In this document: positions 32,071 to 45,460 of the stretch, in pieces
How positions within the stretch are numbered: the stretch's first letter is position 1
Layout of the letters: each line of letters starts with the position of its first letter
Origin: Tanypteryx hageni
Taxonomy: Eukaryota; Arthropoda; Insecta; Odonata; Petaluridae
Assembly: GCA_028673005.1 (NCBI GenBank)
Contig: CM054112.1
Span: forward strand, 190,437,144-190,501,143
Length of the DNA stretch: 64,000 nucleotides
Direction: 5' to 3'
Made by a program: the position numbers and the translations under genes
Notes under the pieces: generated by a model
Seen by the model: the letters and a program-made list of their open reading frames with translations, nothing else
What the model was told of the DNA's origin: nothing
Database searches by the model: none

Positions 32071-35000
32071 CAGGAATCAGGAATCGGATGTTTTTATGTA
32101 CATATTGTTAAAGTTGAGAGAAGAAAATGTATTGAAGAGGTTTAAACAACAATGTATGTATAATTCACTTTGTCAGAGTAGCTATTTGGTCGATTAGGAG
32201 TAGAGGGAGGGGGAAGGAAGAAGAATAGGAGGGGAAGGTAGTTTCCTTCAGTGCCTAGTTTCAGATTCATGCAACCATTACTTTTTGAACTATTTGTTTA
32301 CTGACAGCATTCACGGGCACGAGTAGAAGTAATTTTGACATTGCATTAGTGTTCCATTAAAATTTAATTAATAGTGAGAAACGCAACCTGATCCTTAATC
32401 TCAAACTCCTATTAACTTAGTTACTAAATAGAATTCACTGAAATAATATTTAGTATTCGTCAGAAATTCTATTGGTACAACGTATGAAATAAAAAAAATG
32501 AAAACTAATTTTCATAGCTTAACATTTGGAACTGAAATTCAGAAGAATATCTATTTTTTAAATCCAGCTATGAAGGCAATTTTGGAAAAGCTTGACTTGG
32601 CACAAAATTCAAACAAACTATCCCTTGGAATCATTAAAAATTTTCCCAGAAATCTTGAATAAGAAATATTTAGTAAATTCCCTGGAATCAGAAACTGGAA
32701 TCCAAAACTCTAATCCAGACCACCATTGGCCCCAATTAGGCCCCTATCACAAGAGACACGCAGTGTACAGCTACCGAGTGTCTGGCCACCGTCTCAGTGG
32801 TAGCAACTTCTTAGCCACTCGCAGCATTGATATCATGACTACATAGCTTCCAACTTGCTTCATTCTCTTCAGTTGCAATAATGATATCATATGAGGATGT
32901 TCTTCTGTCATCAATGCTAGAGCTGGAAGAAGTATTATTATTCTGATTTTGTTGGAGAAGAGGAAGAAGAAAAAGAAAAGGAACACAAAACTATGGGTAC
33001 GTCCTATACTTACATCCAGATTAAAGAATGGGTCCCTTTACACCAATGATGCACAACCCGCAGCCTGAATGTGGGCCTCCACAGATGATTGTGCAGTCCA
33101 CGGGGACCTATCCCCCCCTATAACAAGAAAATACTTTTAAACATGCAGCTTTCTGACTGACTTTGCAAAATTTTTGCGGGTACCACTAGTATATATAGAT
33201 ACTATCTGAAAAGCCCGAGCTTTGCTTGGGAAATTTTTTTTTAAATTAGCAAACGATTTTTATTGTTTATTATTTTTATTGATATATCACTTTTGATGTC
33301 ATATTTCAATAAAAATAATACAATAAATTTAGAAATTTACTTACTTTTGCTGCTGGGTACCTCAAGTTCTGAATTGCTGGTGCGGGGGTTTGGGGGCGAA
33401 ACCCCACAAAACAAGAAGTCCAAACCAGGAATAATGCAGGCTGGTTTCCCAAAGTTGACATCCCGAATTCATTACTTATATTTACCTAAAAGAAAATGTT
33501 TTTTGTCATGGACAGTTAGTTATATGTCACTGCGTCCAAAGTAACTAAACGAGATAATCTACATTTTACTCTTGCAAACTACCCTGACACAACGACTGCC
33601 AACATTGTATTTAAAGAGGCTTTATCTTAATTTAAACTATTGGATATTTAAAAACAAACTTATTTCTTATCTAATTTTGTCAATAAAAATTTTGAAAATA
33701 ATTTTCCTATTTGCCAAAACAATATACGTTAAGTATAAATATGAAATACTGCTCCTCCTCTCCCGCCTCAAAGTCGGACGAATGTTCCCTTAAGGAATCC
33801 ATTTATTTTATAAAATTTAAAAGCAAGCAGCAGCTGCTTTTAAGGGTTACTAGTCATTTTCAATTTTTAAAATTCCCATTTTTTGCAGTTACAATCAAAT
33901 ATTTCAACTAATTCGGCATGGATTCGTATTCTCTTTTCAAGAAATATTGTTGTCATTTTTTTCCCTATTATAATTCAAGTTCTGAGTTTGAACCTTAATT
34001 TTAAGTAATTTTAAAATGCAATTAAAAAAGCCTTGAATCACAGTCAATTATTTTCTTATGGCATATTGAAATGGAAGTTTTGGGTACAAAAAGTCCCCTT
34101 AAAATGAAAACTGTTGGGATTTTCGATTTTTCTAATAGTCTGGGTGGGGTTCACAACATACCTGCGAAAACAGCATGTTTCTACGTTTAATATAACTTTA
34201 AAAAATATCGCGTTAGAAAAACAGGGCGGATGCACGGACTCCACTGTCTTCAGCATTTGACTGACCTTTGTCGACGCGTCCCAACGAGAAAATTAAAGGG
34301 GCCATTGACGTGCCAGCACAAAATTTAGTGGTGGGGGGAGACAAATCACCAGAAAAATAGAACTGCTTCCTATTCACTTGCCTGTCTTCCCAACTATTCC
34401 CACTACTGGCTTTGCTCCTGAATTCAAGGAAAGTTGTTGTCTACACGGAGATAGTAGCGAGGAGCAAGTGACTTGCCTACTTGACTGCCTTCTCTACTAT
34501 CCCCATGTGCACAAGCCTTTAGGGAAGGGATGAAGTCGGCCATTCAACGCTTTCAAAGCGAAAACTTCTGCAATTCCCACTGTTATGAAAATACAAACGT
34601 GAAGACAAGGATTCCAAAGAGTTGACAAAAAGAATTGAGTTATTGAGGCATATGTATCAAGAAATTCTCCATAAAACAATCAAATTGAGGGCATTAATTG
34701 TTACCTATACTTACTGACGGTGATTATATTTTTATTTGCTAATTTGCCTAACTTTTCTTACTAATATTTTGGCCAAAAAGGGGGGAGACTAATATGGTAT
34801 TTATTTATTGAAAGGGAGAGGGGTCATAAATAATATTTTGCTGCTTGCCCTTCTGCTCCTAGTTATGCCACTGGGTTTCCCAAAACACCTTGTTGATACC
34901 CATATATTGTTTTACCTTTCCTCTATGTGTATATTTAAAATCTTTAAATGATATCAGATTTTTTATACCTATATTATCTTAATTTTAGAAGTTTGTTGGG

Positions 35001-37130
35001 CTTGACAGAAGACTTAGCCAGCTGGTTCTTACTAGTCAACCATTATCATGATAATTGCAGTAGATGATGAGATCAAATTGACTCTTGTCACCTTTGGTAC
35101 TCGTCTTTCCCATATCTCCTGAGGAACATGTCCAATGTACTTTACAGGCAAACTTGGAGTCCAAACTATGGTGGGTCCATGTCTTCCAGTTGCTCATCTC
35201 GAAATATCAGTGCTATTTGGGGAGGGTCTTTCATCTTCATTATGCATTTGTGGGTATGTGATGTTACAGCATTCAGTGATTGCTTCACAAAAAAGAAGTC
35301 TGCTATGTGAACATTTTTAACATCATGGATTTGCTTTAGGCATTTCTTGTGTTCATTATCTGTATGTGTATCCTCATTTTCTCGGCTGTGGCAGCAAACC
35401 ATAATGGAAGTGAATATGAGGATAGTTTTTGAGATATGTTGTCCTCCATGGGTAGGTTGGTAGTTGATACTGCCAAAAGTAAGGCCTTCTCTTTTGATCA
35501 TTCTTCATTTAAGTTGAGCGAATGTTTTCTCTCCTTGAAGTATTGTGATCTTGTTTAGGCTCTTGAATCTTCATTTGGCTGCTATTTCCATTTGCTCTGT
35601 CAGTGAAGAAAGTTGAAATCCAACCTCTTCATTCCACATGGCATAGCATGGTTTTTTTGCTATGCCCTGACTTACTTTAGAGGGAGGCTGTTTTTTTACG
35701 TTATATTGATTTGCATCTGTATGTAAGCCTTGCATCTTATGTGGAAAGGTAAATTATACCTTCAATGTTCAAAGCAGAGGGTATCAGTTGCTGTTAACAG
35801 TTCTTGTAGACAGTGACCACATAGATGCAGTGGTATAATTACTGTAGAGAGGAGCAAATTACCTTCCCAATGCACGACCTTGAAGGAGTGCTGAATGAGG
35901 GTACTAGCCCTCCCACTAGTACCTCCATGCAATGCAGTGGATTAAACCTGCCATTGGTGTAAAAAATACAGGTATTCTAATGTAAGGATGAATTGCTAAT
36001 GCAGTTGAAGTATTAGCATGTCTGGTGGGTCTTGTTCTTGAACTGAGTAACCTTTGCTATACTTTGACATAGTGTTCTTAAAAGGATAGCAAGTGGCATT
36101 CTGGTAGTGGCCATAGAGAACCATCAGTGTCTTATTTTGTTATGGACTTATTTTGACAGCTTAGCCATGGTCAGGCAAAATATTTTTTATACATAGGCAG
36201 TATTTTACTGCCAGAAAATTCCTGGCCTGGTAGTTAGCTCTTGTAATTTTAACAATTATTTTAAATGGTGTTACACCCTCTGTTCAGTGTAATATTGTGT
36301 ATATAACTTTCTCTGTAGAGAAAGCGTATATGAAAAAGAATTGATTTCAGAAATATAAGTATTTATTTACCTTAATCAACAATCTTAAAGTAGTTGTTTG
36401 AGCTTCAAAATGTTTCAATTTTGCATTCTTAGAAGGATACAAGTTTTCCAAATATCTATGACTATTAATTAATTCACTGGAATCTTTGCTTCTTTGTAAA
36501 GATTGTTTGCATAGGTATTTCCTATCCAGATTTGAAAAATTTTGTTGAAGCATTTTTGTTCTCCCTTGAGTAAACAAAAAATCAATCCTCTCAGGAATTT
36601 GGGGCAATTACAATGTAGTAATATTTTAACTCTTTGTGTTATTGTTGCAAATAATTTATTTTGTTAGCTATCATCTTAAATACTATGAAGTTCTATAAAG
36701 AAAAATTATTTTTTTTACATTCAGCTTTTGTACTTTGAAGGGGCAATTTTTGTTGCATATTAAGTGAATAACAGGTTTTTAGGGCATTAATATTTTTTAA
36801 TTTCATCACCTTCACATCTTTTTATCAGAGTATTTTGTAATAAATCCATGTTTTGTGGGTTGAATGCCAGGATAATTATGTTCCAGCATAATTAAAATGA
36901 AATAGAAAATGTTTTAAAATAATGAAGTACAAAAATGGCATCTTCTTTTATTTTATGAAGAATGACCACTAGCTGTTACTGCATTATATTTTTGTAAATC
37001 TTTATGTTATTTTGTAGTTCAGAATATTAAAATATTGTTTTGAATTACACTTGTGGAGCAGATTCCTTTTGTCATTTGATGTTATATGGTTGGTTCATCA
37101 AAAAACATTTTTTAAATCTGATATATAAAG
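32071..37130. other. Mostly non-coding, unrecognised
   Basis: Short ORFs only. 33040-33130 (GATGCACAACCCGCAGCCTG and following) resembles a hAT terminus. 33185-33230 (CTGAAAAGCCCGAGCTTTGC) resembles a dispersed repeat start. 33380-33402 is a small GGGGTTT / AAACCCC hairpin. A minus-strand 111-residue ORF at 35166-35501 with no family signature could be a relic; its frame continues past stops toward 35000. The 34430-34510 segment shares sequence with 29240-29340. Confidence 0.35.
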
Positions 37131-38770
37131 AAGAGTATCTGTTTGTCTGCCTGTCTCCTATGTGTTAAAACACAGCAACAAAATTTTGCATAGGATCTGC
37201 TTTCACCCAGAAGAAGGTCGACGGTAATGTCTGCATCTGATTCCATAGTCCTGAGTTTGGTTCCAGGAGCCAGGGCCGGCATGATGGGGCATGCAGGGTA
37301 TGATATGCATAGGGCCTCCCAAAAGAGGGGTCCCAAATTTTGCTTAGACTATAACTAGTTGTCATTGATAACTGGGACAGTATATATATACACATCGATA
37401 CAGATAAATGGGCTGCATTAAGGTGTCAGATATGAATATAAAATCAATATCTGATGGCTACCAACTAAATTCTCTGCTGTTAAGAGAGGTAGCAATTATG
37501 TGACGTAAATTTTTACGTTTTCCAACAGCTGATGTTTGTCCAGTGATGTGTCATGGGTAAAAACTGGAAGCATCAAGCTTTGGACATTCTGAAACGTTTT
37601 GAGCGGCAGAGGAAGATTCAGATTTGGACATTCAGAGACGTTTTGTACGGCAGACGGTAAAATTTTCCTTGTTCTTAGCTTTGCTAAACCTTTGATTGAA
37701 AAAGCATCGATAGTATTCTGCTACTTCTTCGTGAATTCAGCATCTAGATAGCAATTATTTATCAGGTTAGTGGTTTCACTTGTAAAATAAAATTCATAAG
37801 AACAAGAGTGTTCTTTTAGCATCATATTTCATGTCAATTTTTTCTCTGTTTTCTGTTAATGGCAGATTTTACCAAAGACATACTACTTCAAATAGACATG
37901 ATTAAAATACCTTCATTATCTTGACGGGCAATTACACTAGTTAATGTTATGTTTTACTAGTCACATAATATTAAAAGTTGTAACAAGGACCATAGGGCAA
38001 AAATTCACCTCTTGAGAAATCTCCATCCATATCCTTCCACCTCACAGACATAAACATAGCAACAAATTCATGCAGTATAAAGAGTGCCGATTCAAGATAA
38101 AGTGTCGCCGCCGTCTCACAAGCTAAAGTCATGTGACGGGCATGATTGGAACACCTTTTAGAAAACGGGGGACCTCAAAATTGTACTTGAATTTGGGTCC
38201 CCAAAATTGTACTTGCATAGGGCCCCCCAAATATATCACGCCGACCCTGCCAGGAGTTTTACCTTTTTTCCCATTAGAATAGTGTGGGAATAAGTGCACC
38301 ATATTTTTTAGGACACTGCAAGAGCCAGTACAACCAAATTTTGCATGTAATCCACTTACACCAAGGAGAAGATGTTTGCATCTGATTCCAGGGTTCCGAC
38401 TTTGATTTCAGGAGCTTTACTTTTTCCCATTAGAATAGCATTTTGTCGAAGACCGTGAGAGCCAGTGCAACCAAATACACCCAGGGGAAGATTGAGGGCT
38501 ATGTTTGCATCTGATTCCAAGGTCCCAAGTTCAATTTCAGGAGCTTTACTTATTTCCCATTAGAAAAGCTTGGGAATGAGTGAACCGTATTTTCTTGGAC
38601 ACTGTGAGAGACAATGCAACCAAATTTTGCAGGGAATCTACTTTCATCTTAGGGAAGGTCGAAGGAGATTGCTTCCAATCCCAAAGTCCCAAGTTTGATT
38701 CCAGGAGCATTTATTTTTCTCAGTAAAATAGCATGGGTATGAATACAGCGTATTTTTCATTATTATCTTA
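37130..38770 (+). repeat. About 145-bp tandem repeat, split by a hAT
   Basis: Four diverged units begin near 37160, 38310, 38450 and 38595. They share ACAACCAAATTTTGCATG-like, GGGAAGATxGA, TTTGCATCTGATTCCA and TTTGATTCCAGGAGC blocks. The first unit is cut by the element at 37271-38249. Flanking sequence to 39480 is unrecognised. Confidence 0.65.
37263..38257. mobile_element. hAT element (979 bp) with near-perfect TSD
   Basis: The element, 37271-38249, starts CAGGGCCGGCATGATGGG and ends ATCACGCCGACCCTG. It is flanked by CCAGGAGC and CCAGGAGT (7 of 8). The interrupted unit would read TTCCAGGAGTTTTACC, which is exactly what neighbouring tandem copies show (TTTCAGGAGCTTTACT). No transposase inside. 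Confidence 0.82.
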
Positions 38771-39627
38771 ATATTATTTTTTTTGGAAGAAACTCAAAAC
38801 TTGAACCAAAAACACATAAAAGAATAAATTTTTTTGCACCATCAACTTTCATAGAAGCACCAAATCAATATACAAATTTGTTTTGAGCGTGAAAATTTGA
38901 CTTTTTTTAGCTGAAAATCTCGGATGCTTAGGTAGCCACTGAATATTCCAAAATTTGGTACCATTTTGTTAGTCTTTTCGTGCTTAAGGACAAAAAAGCA
39001 TTCCTTTCTCTCTGGATTACCAGGGTTCAAATCCAGGTGTAATTTTTCCTTCATTGATGAGACTTTCATGTTAAAAATTCTTGAATTTTTATCTCCAAAT
39101 AAGTTTTTTATCAGTACCTCACAGATCATATAATATCTAGGTAGATGAAAATATGAAATCGACTGATGAGGCCTTGGCTTTGTGGAACTCCATAATAAAT
39201 GAGAAGGAGAGAATAACTATGTAAAAATTCCACTTTCTTCTGGAGAAACGTTTTCTTGAATAACATGGAATTTTTTACATATTCTCTTCTTGTCATTTAT
39301 AATGAAAATATGTTTTTTTAATTGTTCCCAAAAAAAGAATCTTCGTGTCAATCAATGTAGAAAAAATACGTAAATGCATGTATGAAACTTTCTCAAATTT
39401 TTATCTCTGAAAGTATAAGTTGTAATTATGTGCTCTTGCTGACTTTTTTGTGGCAAATGTTGTGCCTCACCAATTATATTTTCTAATCCAGTGGCGCCCA
39501 ACCTTTTTACATGGCGGGCCACATCGGTGGCAGTGTATCCTTCAGTGGAGCACATTGGAAATTACAAATGCTTCTGCAGACTGGATTAGAATTAAATTGG
39601 AACTTACCATACGAGTGAAAACCAAAC

Positions 39628-42416
39628 CAGAGATGGGAAAGTTCTGGTTCTGAAACAAGGAGCGGTTCCAAAATAGTGCCTGTTCCTGAAACCGGAACAG
39701 AAAAATTGCATCAGAACCAAAATCCGAACCGGAAGAATGATGTCAAAATTTCTGTTCTGGAACGGTTCCCTTTAAAACGGAATAATGGGTTGGAAGTCGA
39801 TTCTTGATATTTTAATATCATTCGTCTTCCAAAGAAACATCTATTAGAAGACTATTATTAAATAATTGAATTTATTGTTTAATTGTTCAAAGATGATTTT
39901 TTTAAAGACGATGACTCGAGAAATGTTTATGAATTTGAAGACGAAAATATAAATCCAATATCTTAATTCAATGGACAAAATAAAACAAAATCATCCACCA
40001 AATAAAATTTTCTCTTAAATACTTGCATTTATCGCTTATAAATTAAAATGAATCCAAAATGTCACATATAAATCATTTTATAAACAACTTACATGGTAGA
40101 GTTAAATATAAACCAAACTTTTAATTTGGATTTTATTCAATAAACGATACAGGTTTCTACACAATGTAGCCCTCAAAATAAACACCTTCAGCAGCTACAC
40201 ACTTCTTCCAACGTCCATACCACTTTGGGAAACAGTCCTGCAATCTGTTCTTTGTAACCTCCATAAGTGCACTCGTCGTGGCACTCTTTACCTATTCTGC
40301 TAATCTGAACCATCGACCCTTAATTAATCTTTTCGTGTTCGGAAAGAGATAAAAATCTGCTGGGCAAGATCTGGCAAATAAGGAGGCTGTGGAAGTACAG
40401 GTATTTCATCCTTCGTCAGATATTCATTGCCCAGGAGTGATCGATGCACTGGGGCATTATCATGAACCCAGTTCTTTGCTCACCACAGATGAGGACGTTT
40501 TTGTCTGACTGCCTCACGAAGATGGCAGAGAATGTCGACATAGCTGGCCTTGTTAACAGTGTGACCTTCGGGAATGAACTCAGGGTGTACCACACCCTAC
40601 AGTAAAAAAAACCTCTAACATCACCTTCCCCTTAAATCTGTCTACACGAAATTTCTTTTGCTGTGGTGAACTGGGTGTTTTCCATGCCGATGACTGGCGT
40701 TTGGTCTGTGGATCATAGAGAAAACACCACGTTTCGTCGTTGCTGATCACTCTTTTCAACAAATCAGGGTTCTGATCTACCCTATCAATCAGCTCTCCAC
40801 TTACGATGGCACGTTCTTCCCACTGATCATCTGTTAGCATTCTCAGAGCAATGTGCTGACAGACACGATGCATCTTCAAGTCATCGTAAAGAATGGCATG
40901 TACAGAGCCATGAGAGATTCCGAAAGTGTCAACTAGGTTGTGTATCATTTGCCTACGGTCTCGCCTGATCTCTTCCCATACCCAAGTGATCATCTCATCA
41001 TTTCGTGTCGTTGCAGGCCTGCCTGGATGGGGATCATCCTCCACTGATACACGTCAATTTTTAAAGCGCTTGTGCCACTCGTACACTTGCATGCGCAAAA
41101 TGGTTTCATTGCCATAAGCTTCCGTAAACATGTTAAGAGTATGTTTTGCCCAGTTTAACACAAAACCTACTGTTTATCCACTGCTTGCAATGCATCATCT
41201 CCACAGTGAAAACCACGATCTGACCACACAAAGTTAGTATGTTTAACTAAATTATGTCATGCGTTTCTTTTTTGAGAGATACAGTAACTGACTTTCAGTA
41301 AATAAATCTCTACATGTCTAGGCAACTATCCGCATGCATGCGCATGGTTACAGTTACTGTCTTTACTGAGCAGTTTGAAAAGTTCAGTTTATTTTTGACT
41401 CTACCACATATATCTGACAAACTTGGGCAGATGGCGGCAGTATTTGTCTAGCCTCAAGGTGGTCGACCATCTGTAGCTGACCGCGGCTAAAAATAATTTA
41501 CAGTGTAATGCATAAGCCAGAGGTCTCAAGCTCCCAGGGATGCGCAGGCCGCATAATGACATCCCTGAAGCCACAGGACGCATTCCAAGATACTACCCTT
41601 CATGTCCTCGCATGTTAACATAGGAGATAGCATGAAAACGGGTGCACTTAGCAGCGGAGAGGATGGGGAATGGTGCTGTTGCCCAACACTCACTTAATCC
41701 CTTTCTCACCCATTATCCAAATTTTGAGTTGAAATACTTCTATGATATTAAGATTTTTTAAATGTTTAACACGCAAAGGGATAAAATTCTGTCTTTTTCT
41801 TGAGTTTTTAATGTTTGTTGCATTATTCTATGGAAAATTAATCTCAATAATTTTTTCATATTTAAGTTTAATGTTGGTCGATGAAGATGTAGGTTGTTTA
41901 AACACGGCCCACCAAGAGCCTTATGACTGCGAATGTTGCCGGCTATTAACTAAAGGTTCATCACTCTTGTCGTAGAGGTTCACCTGAAAATACCTGATAT
42001 TTATATATTGGAATATAACTGAACCTACATAAATGTATACTGAAATATATTAGCATCTTTCAATGAATAAAGAAATTGAAAGTGTAAAAATGCAATTTCA
42101 GTATCTTGAACCTAAAAGAGGACAGAAGAAAAAAGACCCAAAAAAGAGAGGAAAAATAATTTGAATGAAAAAAGGAAATTTTCTTTAAAAAGAGGACCTT
42201 TGGTCACATTACTTACAAGAAACTTTCACAACATCTTAATGTAATTGAAAAAAGTTGTAATTCATGTAAAAGTTTATCAATAAAAAGCATATTCTTTTAA
42301 AACTAGTAATGGCTCCGGAACTGGAACTGAACCATTCCTTCTTTCTATCACTCAGAACTGAACCCGGAAAAACAAGTTCAAACATTTAAGGTTGGAACCG
42401 GAACTTCCCAGCTCTG
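39628..42416. mobile_element. Nested hAT-like element
   Basis: Ends CAGAGATGGGAAAGTTCTGG and, inverted, CAGAGCTGGGAAGTTCCGG, rich in GGAACCGGAAC motifs. The flanks are GTGAAAACCAAAC on the left and GTGAAAACCAAG on the right, a duplicated target whose exact length is blurred. Internal GGTTCCGGAAC-type motifs recur near both ends. It contains the mariner at about 40120-41290 and a possible further hAT end at 41518. Confidence 0.7.
40310..41135 (-). pseudogene. mariner transposase pseudogene
   Basis: Tc1/mariner-type transposase on the minus strand. Order: TEAYGNETILRMQVYEWHKRF near 41110-41050 (HTH region), a stop, VEDDPHPGRPATTRNDE (SxxxxPRxGRPxT linker), the second HTH, ISNDETWCFLYDPQTKRQSS (first catalytic Asp) near 40720, VHDNAPVH (second Asp) near 40465, and PPYLPDLA near 40380. 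The third Asp is recovered only by a one-base frame change (A-D-F/Y-L-F). Two or more stops and one frameshift make it inactive. It is otherwise nearly full length, so it inserted relatively late into the enclosing element. Similar to the transposase part of SETMAR-like genes, but no SET domain is present. Confidence 0.88.
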
Positions 42417-42869
42417 GTGAAAACCAAGTTAAAATAAGTTTCTTAGGGTCAACATTCAATATTAAAATTCATGATGGAATTCTATCTTAGAAATACATTT
42501 GAGAAAAGATAAAAATAACATTAAAAAGAACTTATTTGAATTAAGAAATATTTACTAAAGGGTCTCAATTTTATGCAAAACATTTTAACAGATTTTTCTA
42601 GATAAAAATAATATTTGGTAGGTAGATGAAAAGAAAGATAAAAAAGTTTTAAAAACTATGAAACACTAGCTGTGAACCGCATAAAATTGCTTAGTGGGCT
42701 GCAGGTTGCTCACCACTGTTCTAATCGGTACTTCGCAGGTCATGTAAGAGAGAGGAAAACATGGTTTTATAATTGTTGCCCAAATAATCTTTGTAGCAAC
42801 CGATGTTTGCAATATATGACCTTCCCATGGTATTATAATGGATGCTCCTGGAGTGAACCCATGCACTTA

Positions 42870-43386
42870 TGAGGGGAATTTAAAAAATGAGAAAGATCGC
42901 CTTCTGCGAACCTTGTAATAAGGAGTCTACAAAATCTAGTGCACATGCGGAAAATCATACATTGCGCAGACTGGAAGATCGATCAAGTCCAGACTTCAAG
43001 AATGCAAAAGGGCAATGAAGAATAAGCATTTCTGTCTCTATGTGGTTGCAGAACATGCTTGATCTGAGCCCAGCCACACAGTGGAGATAGAAGACACCAA
43101 GGTGATCGCCAGTGAAAACTTCTACTTCCCCAAGCTTATCCGAGAAGCCTTCGAGGTCGCCAAACAGCTGAACAACTTCAGTAGGGAAGATGGTTACACT
43201 CTCCCTAGTACATGGAAAAGGGTATTCCAGCCATCCCATTGGCTCCTGATTGGCCAATCACAGCCTAACAAACCACTTGACAGACCCGCCTATATAAGGA
43301 GAACAATCTCTCTGCTTAAACACCTCGACCTGAAAAATCCTGCTGGAATGCTGGCTGTCGTCAACAAAAGACAACACACATGGTAG
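42870..43386 (+). pseudogene. Penelope-like element GIY-YIG endonuclease relic
   Basis: The C-terminal endonuclease end of a Penelope-type retroelement. Plus-strand blocks in different frames: CTCGKSYIAQTGRSIKSRLQ at about 42943-43000, equivalent to the 'CxCGxxYIGQTGRxxxxR' GIY-YIG core with G changed to A. Next, ECKRAMKNKHFCL. Then an open frame 43081-43386 with VEIEDTKVIASENFYFPKLI, REAFEVAKQLNNFSREDGY, and LPSTWKRVF. The family usually ends close to 'REDGYxLPxTW', so this is near the natural C terminus. The reverse transcriptase domain is absent upstream, as expected for a 5'-truncated insertion. Confidence 0.85.
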
Positions 43387-43389
43387 AAA

Positions 43390-44440
43390 CCTGAAAGCCA
43401 TGCAGCCTTCAGCATATTAGATGCTCTCACAGCGGCTGTAACCTCCAAACTGAATGCAAAAAATAATCAAGAGACCATTGAGACTGCTTACTCGAAAGAA
43501 AATTTGATCCGTGTTCCGTTTTGGGCTGGCTTCAGAAGTGCTAATGTACATAGTGGGGTTGATGACAGACATAACTCAAACTCAATTCTGTGTGTATGTC
43601 ATTGTATATCCTCATAACGAATGCCATTGCACAATTCACACACCCTTTTTTAGCCCATTTTCTTAAAAGCAAGAACATGCTTATATGATCACACTCGGTC
43701 CCTCTGCGCCTCTGTCTATGGACTGCTTATTTGTTTTAAGAGTTATTTGGAAAATTGTTTTTGAATTAGATAGCTTCCATCAATGCATTAAGTTTCCATT
43801 GATTGAATCTCCATGGTAGTTCATAGATGTTCTTGAAGATGACTTCAAATTCGTAACATTCAAAACTTTGAAATGGTATTGTAGCCATACTGAAAATATT
43901 AAGAAAATTCTTTTTGAATTAGATAATTATTATAATTTTATGCATTTTCTACAGATTGTTTTCCATGTTGTTCATAGATTTTACTATTTTCTTCAAATTC
44001 AGCTTTTTTGTTTCAAGATCATAGGAGGCAAACCAGAACTCTGAAAATTTTTAAGAAAATGTGCTTCCAGCTCTTGCTTTAGCTAGCGTATTTTACTTGT
44101 TTTGATATGGAATTTAGGAAGCATATGTTACACATATTTCACACACTCTATCTTTACTCTATTAAACATGATGAAAAATTTGATCGCCAAAAACAAAACA
44201 AAACCGTGTATGTTTACCTATATTCTCTTAGGAATTGCTTACCTGTAATACAAATAGTCACGATAATTTTCCTTTACTGGTTTGTAGACATAATACAGTG
44301 TGTATTTCATGCACCCAATTTTTTACCTACAATATTTTTAGAATCAAGTGTGCGAGTTATTCAAGTAAATACACAATCCCAACCATATACATATTCCTAA
44401 AAGGATACATCAAGGAAAAAGTGGGTGTCTGGTGACCACA
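43390..44440. other. Non-coding interval
   Basis: No recognisable gene. 43655-43740 starts TTTTTAGCCCATTTTCTTAA, a diverged version of the repeat X start. The rest is AT-rich. Confidence 0.35.
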
Positions 44441-44479
44441 ACTAGAGTTATTTATCTCTAGTATATGGTGCTGCATTAA

Positions 44480-45460
44480 TTGTACTTAAAGGCACAAATG
44501 TTTTTAGTGCTTTTCGTCATTGCTGAAAAGCACTATCATCTTCGTGATGTTCGTCCATCCATCCGTACGCATATAGCAGAGAAGAATTCACTGTACCAAA
44601 TTTGGTACATAGGATATTCACTTAAATTAATGACCAAAATGGCATATTTGTACCAGATCGACTCACCAGGGGTGCCACAATTGCAAAGTAAAACTAGTTG
44701 GTAATTATGAATTTGGAAGGAATTGGCTGAACCGATTTCAATGAAACTTTGTATGAATGAGGTGTGCAACATAAGAAAACAAAATCAAGATCTTTAGTAC
44801 AGATATAAAATGCAGGGCTGCCAAAATCCAAGGAATAAAAAAAATTCTTTTTACTTGTCTTTGTGTTGAACTGGCCTCATCAATGTTAACCAAATTTAAT
44901 ATTTATAATGTATACATATATACAAAACCAAAATAGCATATATGGACTGGATCAGCCAAACAGAGGTGCCACAATTATAATTTAAACTCTTTCTGTAATT
45001 AATGATTTTGAAGAAATTGGCCTAATGTATTTCAACTAAATTTTGTATATAAGATTTGTACAACATACCATAATGAAATCAAGATGTTTAAAGCCACAAT
45101 AAAAGCTAAAATAATATTACTTTTACATGTATTTCTAGAGAACCGACAGCATGAATTTTAACCAAATATGGTATATATAATCTTCACATAAATACATTAA
45201 CAAAGTAGCATATTTTAATCAGGTCGACTAAACAGGACTATCACAATATCAAGTTTAGAAGTTTTCTGTAAAAATGAATTTGGAAGGTATTGGCTGAAAC
45301 GATTTTGAAGAAATTTCATTTGAAGGGTGAGTACAGAATAGCAAAACAAAATGAATGTGTTTATAATGGACCTAAAAGCAGGGCTACCACTATACCAGGA
45401 ATAATAATTTTTCAATATATGTACATATATTTGTATAGAGCACGCTGCACCAATTTCAGC
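44480..45460 (-). repeat. Inverted copies of the 300-bp module family
   Basis: Reverse-complement relatives of 16600-17510, with GAATTTGGAAGGAATTGGCT and CAAGATGTTTAAAG-like blocks in three successive modules. A separate hAT-like terminus, with CCGACCTCTG ending at 45747, closes the region; its partner end was not found. Confidence 0.6.

Larger units (their letters stand above)
39481..42726. mobile_element. hAT element (3.2 kb), host of nested insertions
   Basis: The element, 39489-42718, starts CAGTGGCGCCCAACCTTTTT and ends GCAGGTTGCTCACCACTG. It is flanked by identical TTCTAATC octamers (39481-39488 and 42719-42726). Most of its length is a second element, 39628-42416, which itself contains a mariner relic. 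Removing these leaves only about 440 bp, so the original was a MITE. Confidence 0.88.

Noticed and set aside
35166..35501. 111-residue minus-strand ORF as a host exon
   Set aside because: No recognised motif or splice context; kept only as a note in the interval entry.
41518..41975. Possible further hAT element beginning CAGAGGTCTCAAGCTC
   Set aside because: The start resembles a hAT terminus, but no matching right end or 8-bp duplication could be found.
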